Assembly: GCF_001281315.1 (NCBI RefSeq)
Contig: NZ_CP012479.1
Coordinates: 496,001 to 560,000, forward strand
Reading direction: 5' to 3'
DNA length: 64,000 nucleotides
Source of the DNA: Arthrobacter sp. ERGS1:01
GTDB taxonomy: Bacteria; Actinomycetota; Actinomycetes; Actinomycetales; Micrococcaceae
The translations under genes were made by a program, and so were the position numbers. Position 1 is the stretch's first letter, and each line of letters starts with the position of its first letter. Positions 47,486 through 55,413 of the stretch are shown piece after piece. The notes beneath the pieces are model-generated. The model had not been told where the DNA came from. It ran no database searches and saw nothing but the letters and a program-made list of their open reading frames with translations.

Positions 47486-47517
47486 CGGTGTGGGGGATCT
47501 TTCGATTCCCCACACCG
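47486..47517. terminator. Hairpin downstream of the MMPL gene
   Basis: CGGTGTGGGG (47486-47495) pairs with CCCCACACCG (47508-47517). It lies about 60 bp beyond the MMPL stop on the minus strand. No T-run follows, so its strength is uncertain. Confidence 0.55.
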
Positions 47518-47578
47518 CGCTCTAAACTGCCGATTGGTGGTTGCCGGCCGTCAGCCGCTGATTATCGACCGCAGCTTG

Positions 47579-50263
47579 TCAGCGTGCCGTGGCGGGTTCC
47601 GGCTCGGCTTCCTTGGCGCCCTGGTGGCTCGATTCGCCCAGGGAAACGAGCTTTGCGCCCTCCACATCCACATCCGGGAGTACTTTGTTCAACCATTTCG
47701 GGATCCACCAGGCGGACTTGCCCAAAAGGTGCATCGCGGCAGGGATGATGGTCATACGCACCACGAACGCGTCGATCAGGACGCCGAACGCCAGGGCGAA
47801 ACCAAGCGGCCGCACCATGGTCAGATGGGAGAAGATGAAGCCGGAGAACACACTTGTCATGATGATCGCCGCAGCGGTGACCACGGGGGCCGCATGCTTG
47901 AACCCGGTCCGCACCGCCTGCTTGGCATTCTGGCCGTGCACGAACGCCTCACGCATGCCCGAGGCGATGAACACCTGGTAGTCCATGGCCAGGCCAAACA
48001 GCACGCCGATCAGGATGATGGGCAGGAAGCTGAGCACCGCGCCCGGGTTGGCCACATCGAAGACGCCGCCAAGCCAGCCCCACTGGTACACGGCCACCAC
48101 GCCGCCAAACGCGGCAACCAGGGACAGCAGGAATCCGGCGGTCGCCAGGATCGGAACCAGGATGGAACGGAACACCAGGATGAGCAGGATCAGGGACAGT
48201 CCGACGACGATTGCCAGGTAGGGCGGCAGCGCCGCTCCCAGCTTGGCTGAGACGTCGACGTTCGCGGCGGTCTGCCCGGTCAGGCCAATGCTCACATCGT
48301 GGTCGGCCTTGATGGTGGCGCCCTCGGTGCGCAGGTCATGGACCACCTGGACGGTGCTGGCGCTCGCCGGACCCTCCGCCGGGATCACCTGGTAGACGGC
48401 CGTGCGGAAGTTCTTGCTGACTGCCACCGGAACTGCGGCCTTGACGTTGGGAACCGACCTCAACTGATCGGCCACGTCAAGGTTCAGCGCCGTGGCGCTG
48501 GCCTCGTTCAGGCCGGCCGGAAGCGAGCCGACCACGATGATGGGGCCGTTCATGCCTTCGCCGAAGTTTTCTCCGGTCAGCGTGTACGCCTTATAGGCGC
48601 TGGAGCCGACGGGTTCGGAACCGCCGTCGGGCAGGGCCAGCCGCAGGCCGGCGGCCGGGATGGCCACCACGGCCAGCGCCAGCACCGCGGTCACAAGGGA
48701 GATGACGGGGTGCTTGGTGACAAGGCCGCCCCATCCGCGCGAGCTGCGGGCAATGTCCTTGGCGGTGTCGGCGGCCTGGCGTTCGGACGTGCTCAGAGGT
48801 GCACCGCCGGCGGTGGTTTCGGCGTCGTGGGCTGCGCGTTCGGCCGCATTCTTCGCCCAGGTGCGCTTGGCGATGACCCGGCGGCCGATCAAGGAAAGGA
48901 TGGCCGGGGTCAGGCTCAGGGCGATCAGCACGGCCACCGCCACTGTGGCTGCCGCGGCAAGGCCCAGCACCGTCAGGAAGGGCAGTCCGGTGACCGAGAG
49001 TGCGGACAGGGCGATGACCACCGTCAGCCCGGCAAACAACACGGCGTTGCCCGAGGTGCCGGTGGCCTTGGCGATGGATTCGCGCATTTCCATTCCGGCC
49101 AGCAGTTGTTGGCGGTGCCGGTTCACAATGAACAGCGAGTAGTCAATGCCCACTGCGAGTCCCAGCATCAGGGCCAGCATGGGGGAAATGGAGGACATCT
49201 CGATGACGCTGGTCAGCGCCATGGTGCCGCCCACACCGATGCCCACGCCGATGAGCGCCATGACCAGGGGCAGGCCCATGGCGATGAACGTGCCCAACAT
49301 GATGAAGAGGACCGCGGCGGCAACAACGATGCCGAGAACTTCGGCGATGCCGAAGAGGGAGGAGACGTCCTGGACGATTTCCTGGCTGTAGTTCACGCTC
49401 ACGCCGCTTGAGGCAACCGTGTTCAGCTTTTCCTGGACCAGCTTGCGATTCGCGGGGGTGACGGCGTTCATCGACTCGGAGAACTGGATCTGCGCGATCG
49501 CGGCCTTGCCGTTGTCGGAGACAAACTTCACGCCCGCGGCGGCGTCGGCCTTGCGCTGGCCCGCGGTGAGCTCGGCCTTGTTGGTGGCGAGGGTCTTGGC
49601 ACCTTCGTCGTATTTGGCCTGGCCGGCGGCCAACTGGGCTTGTCCGGCGGCAAGCTGTGCCGCCTGGGCGTCCAGCGCAGCCTGTCCGGCGGCGAGTTGG
49701 GCGGACGCCGCGGCGGCCTGCGCGGATCCGGCGGGCAGGGCGGCAATCTGGCTCTTTTGCGCGTTCAGCGCGGCTTGGCCGGCGTCGAGCTTGGACTGGC
49801 CGTCCTTGAGCTGGGCACTCGAGGCGTCAAGGGTCTTCTTGCTCTCGGCGAGCTTCGCTTCACCGGCGGCAAGCTGCTTCTGGCCGTCGGCCAGCTTCGC
49901 GTTGCCGGCCTTGATGGAGGCTTCGGTGACGAACGGGTCAATCGCGCCCTTGACGGTCGGGACCGTGGTGACCGTGGCAAGCGCGGCCGAGATGGCCTTT
50001 TCCTGCGCCGGCGTAAACGGCTTGCCGTTGGCCGTCGTGAACACCACGGACCCCGAGCCGCCGGCAGCCTCGGGCAGGTCGGCCTGGAGCTTGTCCGCCA
50101 TTTGCTGGGTCTCGGTGCCGGGAATTTGGAAGTTGTTGGACATCGGTCCCATGAACGCCGCCACAGCGCCGCCCACGAGTCCCAGGATGACCACCCAGGA
50201 GGCGATCACCAACCATGCCCGGCGGGCGGAGAAGCGGCCGAGCCGATAAAGCCAAAGAGCCAT
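47579..50263 (-). CDS. MMPL family RND-type transporter
   Basis: The 894-residue protein has two copies of the MMPL/RND layout: helix one, a large extracytoplasmic domain, then five helices, repeated. The membrane core includes MLGLAVGIDYSLFIVNRHRQQL and VLFGLAMDYQVFIASGMREAF, which carry the paired Asp-Tyr proton-relay residues. The first extracytoplasmic domain (residues about 115-235) contains an Ala/Gln/Leu-rich series of LAAGQAxLxAxxAQ repeats predicted to be a long coiled coil, as in YhgE/YdgH-type members. The substrate is unknown; lipids or drugs are typical. A TetR repressor gene lies 57 bp upstream in the same operon. Confidence 0.93.
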   Translation of the reverse strand: MALWLYRLGRFSARRAWLVIASWVVILGLVGGAVAAFMGPMSNNFQIPGTETQQMADKLQADLPEAAGGSGSVVFTTANGKPFTPAQEKAISAALATVTTVPTVKGAIDPFVTEASIKAGNAKLADGQKQLAAGEAKLAESKKTLDASSAQLKDGQSKLDAGQAALNAQKSQIAALPAGSAQAAAASAQLAAGQAALDAQAAQLAAGQAQLAAGQAKYDEGAKTLATNKAELTAGQRKADAAAGVKFVSDNGKAAIAQIQFSESMNAVTPANRKLVQEKLNTVASSGVSVNYSQEIVQDVSSLFGIAEVLGIVVAAAVLFIMLGTFIAMGLPLVMALIGVGIGVGGTMALTSVIEMSSISPMLALMLGLAVGIDYSLFIVNRHRQQLLAGMEMRESIAKATGTSGNAVLFAGLTVVIALSALSVTGLPFLTVLGLAAAATVAVAVLIALSLTPAILSLIGRRVIAKRTWAKNAAERAAHDAETTAGGAPLSTSERQAADTAKDIARSSRGWGGLVTKHPVISLVTAVLALAVVAIPAAGLRLALPDGGSEPVGSSAYKAYTLTGENFGEGMNGPIIVVGSLPAGLNEASATALNLDVADQLRSVPNVKAAVPVAVSKNFRTAVYQVIPAEGPASASTVQVVHDLRTEGATIKADHDVSIGLTGQTAANVDVSAKLGAALPPYLAIVVGLSLILLILVFRSILVPILATAGFLLSLVAAFGGVVAVYQWGWLGGVFDVANPGAVLSFLPIILIGVLFGLAMDYQVFIASGMREAFVHGQNAKQAVRTGFKHAAPVVTAAAIIMTSVFSGFIFSHLTMVRPLGFALAFGVLIDAFVVRMTIIPAAMHLLGKSAWWIPKWLNKVLPDVDVEGAKLVSLGESSHQGAKEAEPEPATAR

Positions 50264-50320
50264 GTTGCGTCCTTAGAGAGTTGAAACGTTGGCGCGGGCA
50301 AGGCGCCGGAGGGTGGAAAC

Positions 50321-50950
50321 CTAGGAGCTGAAACCGGTGCGGATCAGCGAAATGGTGGTGTCGAGCAACGAACGCAGGTGGGCCAGCGATTCCTCGGAGG
50401 TGTCCGGGCCGCGTTCGCTCAGCCAGACGGAGAACGCCGCCTTGCAGCTTCCGGTCACGGCGCCCACCAGGGTGTTGAGGTACAGTTCGTCGGTCTCGGC
50501 GGGGAGCCGGTGCCGGGCCACCTCGGTGATCTTTACGGTGCATTCCTCCCAGGCCTGCAACTGGAACCTGCCCAGCGCCGGATCCTGGGTGAGGGCGAAG
50601 ATTTCGGCCAGGAGGGCCAGGTCCCGGGGGTTTCCACCGGTGGACAGGGCGTGCTGGGCGGATTCCAGGAGCGGCTCATCGGCCGGGCGGGCATCAAGAT
50701 CGACGATCACCGAGTCAAGATAGCGCTGGGTGAAACTGGCCACGGCCGCTTCCACGGAGGAAAAGTAGTTGAAAAAGGTGCGCCGGGAAACTCCCGCGGC
50801 GGCGGCGACCTCGTCGACGGTGAATTCGTTCAGGGCCTTGGTGCGCAGGAATTCAAGTGCGGCACCGGCGATGGCGTCCCGGGTGGCGACTTTGTTCAGC
50901 TCACGGCGGGACGGGGGCGCGGGGGAGAGTGTTACGGGGGAATCGGTCAC
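50321..50950 (-). CDS. TetR family regulator
   Basis: The 209-residue protein has the N-terminal TetR helix-turn-helix (FTVDEVAAAAGVSRRTFFNYFSS) and a helical ligand-binding domain. It precedes the MMPL transporter in one operon and is its likely repressor. The GTG at 50950 lies 6 nt after a TAGTGT -10 hexamer, so the mRNA appears leaderless. A palindrome AGTGCAAGTTTGCACT in the promoter spacer is the probable binding site. Confidence 0.93.
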   Translation of the reverse strand: MTDSPVTLSPAPPSRRELNKVATRDAIAGAALEFLRTKALNEFTVDEVAAAAGVSRRTFFNYFSSVEAAVASFTQRYLDSVIVDLDARPADEPLLESAQHALSTGGNPRDLALLAEIFALTQDPALGRFQLQAWEECTVKITEVARHRLPAETDELYLNTLVGAVTGSCKAAFSVWLSERGPDTSEESLAHLRSLLDTTISLIRTGFSS

Positions 50951-50956
50951 ATAACT

Positions 50957-50986
50957 ACACTAAGTGCAAGTTTGCACTCCATGCAA
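50957..50986 (-). promoter_or_regulatory. TetR promoter with operator in the spacer
   Basis: On the minus strand -35 TTGCAT (50981-50986) and -10 TAGTGT (50957-50962) are 18 bp apart. The spacer is filled by an inverted repeat with AGTGCAA and TTGCACT arms (50963-50978). This placement suits repression by the TetR protein encoded just downstream. Confidence 0.72.
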
Positions 50987-50993
50987 GTTAAAA

Positions 50994-51022
50994 GGTGGGT
51001 GTGCTATAAGATCACACCCACC
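50994..51022. terminator. Terminator of the YbjQ gene
   Basis: GGTGGGTGTG (50994-51003) pairs perfectly with CACACCCACC (51013-51022) across a 9-nt loop. On the minus strand the stem is followed by TTTT, fitting an intrinsic terminator for the gene ending at 51062. Confidence 0.82.
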
Positions 51023-51045
51023 CCAAAAGGTGCCATTTTCGCGCG

Positions 51046-51075
51046 GCTACTGGGCCTGCGGCTACTGGGCCTGCG
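51046..51075. repeat. 15-bp tandem duplication spanning the YbjQ stop codon
   Basis: GCTACTGGGCCTGCG occurs twice in direct succession (51046-51060 and 51061-51075). The second copy holds the last codons and TAG stop of the YbjQ gene on the minus strand. Confidence 0.85.
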
Positions 51076-51445
51076 GGTTCTGGGAGAGGTAGATTGATTG
51101 GCCCGTGGCGCCGGGCTGCCCCTCGGCCAGCGGAATGGCGAACACTGCGGTGCCGTAGGCGCACACCTCGGTCCAGTTCTGGCCCATTTCCGAGGTGTCA
51201 AAACGGGTGGCGACAATCGCGTTGGCGCCCTTGGATTCGGCCTCCGTCACCATGCGGGCCACCACTTCCTGGCGGCTTTCGTACAGGGCCTTGGTCATCT
51301 CGGGGAGCTCGCCGCCTCCGAGGGCGCGGAAGCCGGCGGTCAGCTGGGCGCCGATGTGGCGCGAGCGCACGGTCAGGCCCATGACCTCGCCGAAGACGGC
51401 GTCGATCTTGTAGCCGGGGAGGTCGTTGGTTGTCACGATGATCAT
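51062..51445 (-). CDS. YbjQ family (UPF0145) heavy-metal-binding-like protein
   Basis: The 127-residue protein matches the YbjQ/UPF0145 family: MIIVTTNDLPGYKIDAVFGEVMGLTVRSRHI, then GANAIVATRFDTSEMG and a C-terminal strand. The fold is a pentameric ring of unknown function; the heavy-metal label is historical and no metal ligands stand out. AAAGGTG precedes the ATG at 51445. The last eleven residues (YLSQNPQAQ region) lie beyond the usual domain end, close to a tandem duplication across the stop. Confidence 0.9.
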   Translation of the reverse strand: MIIVTTNDLPGYKIDAVFGEVMGLTVRSRHIGAQLTAGFRALGGGELPEMTKALYESRQEVVARMVTEAESKGANAIVATRFDTSEMGQNWTEVCAYGTAVFAIPLAEGQPGATGQSIYLSQNPQAQ

Positions 51446-51518
51446 GGGTGCACCTTTCACTGGCCGGCCGTGGCCGGGGAGGATTCCTGATCGCATCCTA
51501 CGATGCCCCCAACGCAAA

Positions 51519-51557
51519 CTCCCGCCACGATTCCCCGAGGGGGATTCGTGGCGGGAG
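51519..51557. terminator. Terminator of the dicarboxylate symporter gene
   Basis: CTCCCGCCACGATTCCCC (51519-51536) pairs with 51540-51557 over 18 bp with one mismatch and a 3-nt loop. On the minus strand the stem is followed by TTTGCGTT. It separates the symporter from ybjQ. Confidence 0.82.
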
Positions 51558-51610
51558 CCTGTTATGAACATTTCCTACAGCAGGGTTGCGGGGTGGTTGC
51601 CCGCGGTGAC

Positions 51611-53035
51611 TTAGGCGTTGGCGAACTCGCGCTGGGGGTCGTGGTCGCCGGCGTCGTCCTTGTTCAGCGCGGCCAGCGACTCGGTGCTGTCATCGGCGAA
51701 CGGGTTGCCGTTGCGCGGTGCGTTGTAGAGCGTCTCGTCGAGGATGCCCTGGCGCTTGGCGACGATGGCCGGAACCAGTGCCTGCCCGGCGACGTTGACC
51801 GCGGTGCGGCCCATGTCCAGGATGGGGTCCACGGCGAGCAGGAGCCCGACCCCGGCCAGCGGCAGTCCCAGCGTGGAGAGCGTCAGCGTGAGCATCACGA
51901 CGGCGCCCGTGGTGCCGGCCGTTGCGGCCGAACCCAAGACGGAAACCAGGACGATCAGCAGGTACTGGCCCAGGTCCAGGTGGATGCCGAAGAACTGTGC
52001 GACGAAGATCGCGGCGACGGCCGGGTAGATCGCGGCGCAGCCGTCCATCTTGGTGGTGGCGCCCAGCGGTACGGCGAAGGAGGCGTAGGCGCGGGGGACG
52101 CCGAGGTTGCGTTCGGTCACGCGCTGGGTCAGCGGCAGGGTGCCGATCGAGGAGCGGGAGACGAAGCCCAGCTGGACGGCCGGCCACACACCGGAGAAGT
52201 ACTGCTTGATGGACAGTCCGTGGGACTTGACGAGGATCGGGTAGACCACGAACAACACGATGGCCAGGCCCACGTAGATGGCCAGCGAGAACTTGCCGAG
52301 CGAACCGATGGTGGTCCAGCCGTAGGTGGACACGGCCTTGCCGATCAGGCCGACGGTGCCGATCGGGGCGAGGCGGATGATCCACCAGAGCACTTTCTGG
52401 ATGACGGCGAGGGCGGAGCTGTTCAGCTTCAGGAAGGGATCGGCGGCCTTGCCAACCTTCAGGGCGGCGATGCCGACGGCGATCGCGATGACCAGCACCT
52501 GCAGCACGTTGAAGCTGACCGCGGTGGTGATGGCGCCGCCGTCACCCGGGGTGGTGATGGCGCCCAGGCCCATGAAGTTCGACGGGATCAGGCCGGTCAG
52601 GAACGCCCACCAGTTGCCGGAGGTGCCGGTGTAGTCGGCCGGGGTTGCCTGGCCGGTGCCGGCGCCGGGCTGGAAGACGACGCCCAGGAAGATGCCGATG
52701 GTCACGGCGATCAGGGCGGTGATGGCGAACCACAGCAGGGTGTTCCAGGCGAGCCGGGCCGCGTTGGTGACCTGGCGCAGGTTGGCGATCGAGGAGACGA
52801 CGGCGGTGAACACCAGGGGAACGACTGCGGCCTTGAGCAGCGACACATAGCTGGTGCCGATGGTGGTCAGGGTGGCCGTCAGGGCGTTGGGGTTGGTCTT
52901 GGGGTCCCCGCCCAGATTGCGGGCAATCAGGCCCAGGACGAGGCCGGCGATCAGGCCGAGGATGATTTGAACGCCAAAGTTGCCGGCCCACTTGGGGAGC
53001 CGCGACACCTTGGGTGTGGTTGCTGTGGAAGTCAT
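51611..53035 (-). CDS. Dicarboxylate/amino acid:cation symporter (DAACS family)
   Basis: The 474-residue protein imports C4-dicarboxylates or glutamate/aspartate with Na+ or H+. Family signatures are visible: the serine-rich hairpin segment VSRSSIGTLPLTQRV (usually SSSxTLP), the helix-seven ion site (PLGATTKMDGCAAIYPAVAAIF), and LAVDPILDMGRTAVNVAGQAL in helix eight. Eight helices and two re-entrant loops fit. The SRSSIGTLP variant differs slightly from the common SSSAATLP. It is a single-gene unit with its own terminator. Confidence 0.94.
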   Translation of the reverse strand: MTSTATTPKVSRLPKWAGNFGVQIILGLIAGLVLGLIARNLGGDPKTNPNALTATLTTIGTSYVSLLKAAVVPLVFTAVVSSIANLRQVTNAARLAWNTLLWFAITALIAVTIGIFLGVVFQPGAGTGQATPADYTGTSGNWWAFLTGLIPSNFMGLGAITTPGDGGAITTAVSFNVLQVLVIAIAVGIAALKVGKAADPFLKLNSSALAVIQKVLWWIIRLAPIGTVGLIGKAVSTYGWTTIGSLGKFSLAIYVGLAIVLFVVYPILVKSHGLSIKQYFSGVWPAVQLGFVSRSSIGTLPLTQRVTERNLGVPRAYASFAVPLGATTKMDGCAAIYPAVAAIFVAQFFGIHLDLGQYLLIVLVSVLGSAATAGTTGAVVMLTLTLSTLGLPLAGVGLLLAVDPILDMGRTAVNVAGQALVPAIVAKRQGILDETLYNAPRNGNPFADDSTESLAALNKDDAGDHDPQREFANA

Positions 53036-53180
53036 TGCTCAACCGTAAATGTCGCACGATAACACCAAAGAATTTGTGTTTCGCCGTGTTACGGCTGTGA
53101 ATTGGCCTGTATTACGCACCGCGTCGCGGGGGATCCACGGCGTTTTGGTGTGCGGTCCGGAGTGCGATTCGGAGCGCCGG

Positions 53181-53648
53181 TCAGTGCCCGAGTTCCCGGT
53201 GGACCTCCCCATCCAGGGCGTTGCCTTCGGCCAGCAGGGCCAACAGCCCCTCCAACTGTTCGGCCTGCTCGGCGCTGAGCGGCCTCAGCAGTTCGGCCTC
53301 ATGGTCCTGGGCCACGTCGCGGAGCCGGCCCAGCATGGCGGTGCCCTCCGCCGTGAGCTGCAGTTCATAGTTGCGCCTGTCCGTCTGGCTGCGCGTCCGC
53401 TCCACCAGGCCGCGGGTTTCCAGCGAATCGATCAACGGCACAATTCGGCTGGGCACCGCGCCGAGCCTGTCCGCGAGGGCCCGCTGGCTCAGCCCCGGAT
53501 TGCGCCCCAAGAGGCGCAACGTCCCGGCGTCGCTGGGGGTCAGCCCCAGGGGCTTGGTCCGCTCGGCGAAGCGGGCGGAGGCAAGCGCGCCTAATTGGGA
53601 CAGCAGGAATGCCGTCCGTCTGGGCCTGCCGGGGGAAATGGATGCCAT
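53181..53648 (-). CDS. MarR family regulator
   Basis: The 155-residue protein has the MarR winged helix: LGLTPSDAGTLRLLGRNPGLSQRALADRLGAVPSRIVPLIDSLETRGLVERTRSQTDRRNYELQLTAEG in outline, with the wing at RSQTDRRNYELQLT. It is divergent from a membrane protein/SDR pair, which it likely controls. The ATG at 53648 is used; a longer frame extends antisense across the neighbour and is spurious. Confidence 0.92.
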   Translation of the reverse strand: MASISPGRPRRTAFLLSQLGALASARFAERTKPLGLTPSDAGTLRLLGRNPGLSQRALADRLGAVPSRIVPLIDSLETRGLVERTRSQTDRRNYELQLTAEGTAMLGRLRDVAQDHEAELLRPLSAEQAEQLEGLLALLAEGNALDGEVHRELGH

Positions 53649-53665
53649 GCCTTCAAGATTACATG

Positions 53666-53707
53666 CTTGACAGAATAGTTCAAGAGGTGAATCATTCAAT
53701 GCATGAA
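53666..53707. promoter_or_regulatory. Promoter and candidate MarR operators
   Basis: A consensus -35 TTGACA (53667-53672) and an AATCAT -10-like hexamer 17 bp later serve the plus-strand genes. CTTGACAGAATAGTTCAAG (53666-53684), with CTTGA and TCAAG arms, overlaps the -35, and TTCAATGCATGAA (53695-53707) is a second palindrome after the -10. Both are plausible sites for the divergent MarR protein. Confidence 0.55.
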
Positions 53708-53732
53708 GCAATTGAGGGAGGATGATCTTGAT

Positions 53733-54479
53733 ATGTCCGGTGATGTGAACAACCCCGCAGTCGGAAGGTCCCGCTCCGGCGGACCGCACCCGGGAGTCCT
53801 GGCCGCGGTCAGCCTGGGGATCTTTTTGGTGTCGCTGGCACTTGGCGCCGTGTTGACGGGAGGGCAGGTGTTTGTTTCCCCGTTTGCCCCGGCCGCCGAC
53901 GTGGCCCGGTTCTACCAGCAAAATGCCGGTGCAGCACGGCTGTCGGGCATGCTGTTGTTCGGTTCCGCGGTGCCGTTGGGAATCTTCGCGGCCACCGTCT
54001 ACGCCCGCCAGCTCCGGCTCGGCGTGCGCGTTCCGGGGCCGGCCATCGGCTACTTTGGCGGCATTGCGGCTGCCGTGTTCCTTATGGTGTCCGGCCTGGT
54101 GACCTGGGTCCTGGGCCAGCCGTCGGTCAGCGCCAACCTGCCGGTGACGCAGGCCCTGGCGCTGCTGGGGTTCGCGGCGGGCGGCGTCGGCTTCGTCGTC
54201 GGACTCGGCTTGCTGGTGGCGGGGCTCGCGGTGCCGGCCCTGATCCTGCGGTTCGTGCCCCGTTGGCTTGCCTGGACCGGGCTGGTGATTGCCGCCCTGT
54301 CCGAGCTGAGCTTCCTGTCCCTGGCCGTAGAACCGTTCCAATTCCTGCTCCCCATTGGGCGCTTCGGCGGGATGCTGTGGCTCGTGGCCGTGGGCTTCCT
54401 GCTGCCGACCACCCGGGCGGCGGCCAATAGGGTGCCCGGCAGGGAACCGGCCCGGCGTGACCACGGAGTGCTGTCATGA
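53733..54479 (+). CDS. Integral membrane protein of unknown function
   Basis: The product of 248 residues has six to seven hydrophobic helices and no recognised catalytic motif. A short exposed segment after helix one (FVSPFAPAADVARFYQQNAGAARLSGMLLF) resembles a pattern common in actinobacterial DUF-type membrane proteins. I preferred the ATG at 53733, which has GGGAGG 12 nt upstream, over the ATG at 53703, which has none. The stop overlaps the next gene's ATG by 4 bp, so it is translationally coupled to the SDR. Both are probably MarR-regulated. Confidence 0.75.
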   Translation: MSGDVNNPAVGRSRSGGPHPGVLAAVSLGIFLVSLALGAVLTGGQVFVSPFAPAADVARFYQQNAGAARLSGMLLFGSAVPLGIFAATVYARQLRLGVRVPGPAIGYFGGIAAAVFLMVSGLVTWVLGQPSVSANLPVTQALALLGFAAGGVGFVVGLGLLVAGLAVPALILRFVPRWLAWTGLVIAALSELSFLSLAVEPFQFLLPIGRFGGMLWLVAVGFLLPTTRAAANRVPGREPARRDHGVLS

Positions 54480-55312
54480 CCGCCCGGGGAGCCGGATTGC
54501 TGGTCGGGAAGGTGGCGCTGGTGGTTGGTGCCAGCCGCGGCATCGGTGCCGGAATCGCTTTGGCCATGGCCGACGCCGGTGCCCAGGTGGTGCTCGCCGC
54601 CCGCGACCAAGCTGCATTGGCCCTGCGCGTTGAGGAGATTACCCGGCGCGGTGGGCAGGCCGTGGCATTTCCCGTCGACGTGCTGGACGAGGACTCCGTG
54701 AAGGGTCTTCTGGCCGAGGTTCGACGCCGTTTTGGCCGCCTTGACGCCGCCGTCAACAACGCCGCCGGTGGCGGACGGCCCCCGGCCCTGCTGGCCGATT
54801 GGTCCAGCGCCGAGTTCGACAGCGCCGTCGCCGTGGACCTGCGCGGAGTGTTCCTGTGCCTGAAATATGAGCTGGAACTGATGCTCTCTGACGGGGAAGA
54901 CGGGGGAGGCGGTAGCGGCGGGGCGATCGTTAATATGTCCTCGACCGCCGGCGAGCAGGGTGTGAGCGGGCTGAGCGGCTATGTAGCCGGCAAATATGGC
55001 GTGGGCGGGCTGACCCGCGTTGCCGCGCTTGATTACGCAGGTGCCGGAATCCGCGTCAACGCGATCGCGCCCGGGCCAATCCTCACCGACCGCCTCGCGG
55101 CCGCCGGCCTCGGTGCCCAAAAGATGGCCGCCGCCGCTGTCCCGTTGGGCCGGCTCGGCCAGGTGCAGGACGTGGCGGCGGCCGCCGTGTGGCTGTGCTC
55201 GGAGGAATCCGGCTTCGTGACCGGCACGGTAATGCCGGTCGACGGCGGCCGCCTTGCCGGCGTCCCCGCTTTCAACATCAAGCCGAACCAAGGGGCGCCG
55301 GACCCGAACTGA
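54476..55312 (+). CDS. Short-chain dehydrogenase/reductase
   Basis: The 278-residue SDR has the NAD(P) motif GASRGIGAGIA (residues 18-28), the NNAAGG motif, catalytic Ser in VNMSSTAG and YxxxK in GYVAGKYGVGGL, and a C-terminal PVDGGRLAG. An Arg in AARDQ after strand two suggests preference for NADP. The substrate is unknown. The ATG overlaps the stop of the membrane-protein gene. The gene ends just before a perfect 20-bp hairpin. Confidence 0.92.
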   Translation: MTARGAGLLVGKVALVVGASRGIGAGIALAMADAGAQVVLAARDQAALALRVEEITRRGGQAVAFPVDVLDEDSVKGLLAEVRRRFGRLDAAVNNAAGGGRPPALLADWSSAEFDSAVAVDLRGVFLCLKYELELMLSDGEDGGGGSGGAIVNMSSTAGEQGVSGLSGYVAGKYGVGGLTRVAALDYAGAGIRVNAIAPGPILTDRLAAAGLGAQKMAAAAVPLGRLGQVQDVAAAAVWLCSEESGFVTGTVMPVDGGRLAGVPAFNIKPNQGAPDPN

Positions 55313-55326
55313 GTTTGGCGCCAGAG

Positions 55327-55369
55327 AGTGTTCTGCGCAAAACCCGCCACGGGTTTTGCGCAGAACACT
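55327..55369. terminator. Perfect 20-bp hairpin between convergent genes (dispersed element)
   Basis: AGTGTTCTGCGCAAAACCCG (55327-55346) and its exact complement (55350-55369) are separated by 3 nt. The core and left flank match the element at 29270-29318. It lies between the SDR gene and DUF885 and probably terminates both. Confidence 0.85.
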
Positions 55370-55385
55370 GCACAGCAAATCGCCG

Positions 55386-55412
55386 AGGGGTCCCGACAAG
55401 CTCGACCGCCGG
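55386..55412. repeat. Dispersed TCGACAAGCTCGACC-type repeat copy
   Basis: GGGTCCCGACAAGCTCGACC followed by GCCGG lies immediately after the hairpin at 55327 and before the DUF885 stop. It matches the copies inside mfd and the VanZ-like gene. Confidence 0.65.
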
Positions 55413-55413
55413 C

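Noticed and set aside
51503..53062. Plus-strand frame of 519 codons across the symporter
   Set aside because: Antisense shadow of the symporter with low-complexity Gly/Asp/Gln/Arg-rich translation; the minus-strand frame has clear DAACS signatures.
53181..54464. MarR gene extended to 54464
   Set aside because: The extension is antisense to the membrane-protein gene and has Gln/His/Arg-rich nonsense translation; the regulator begins at 53648.
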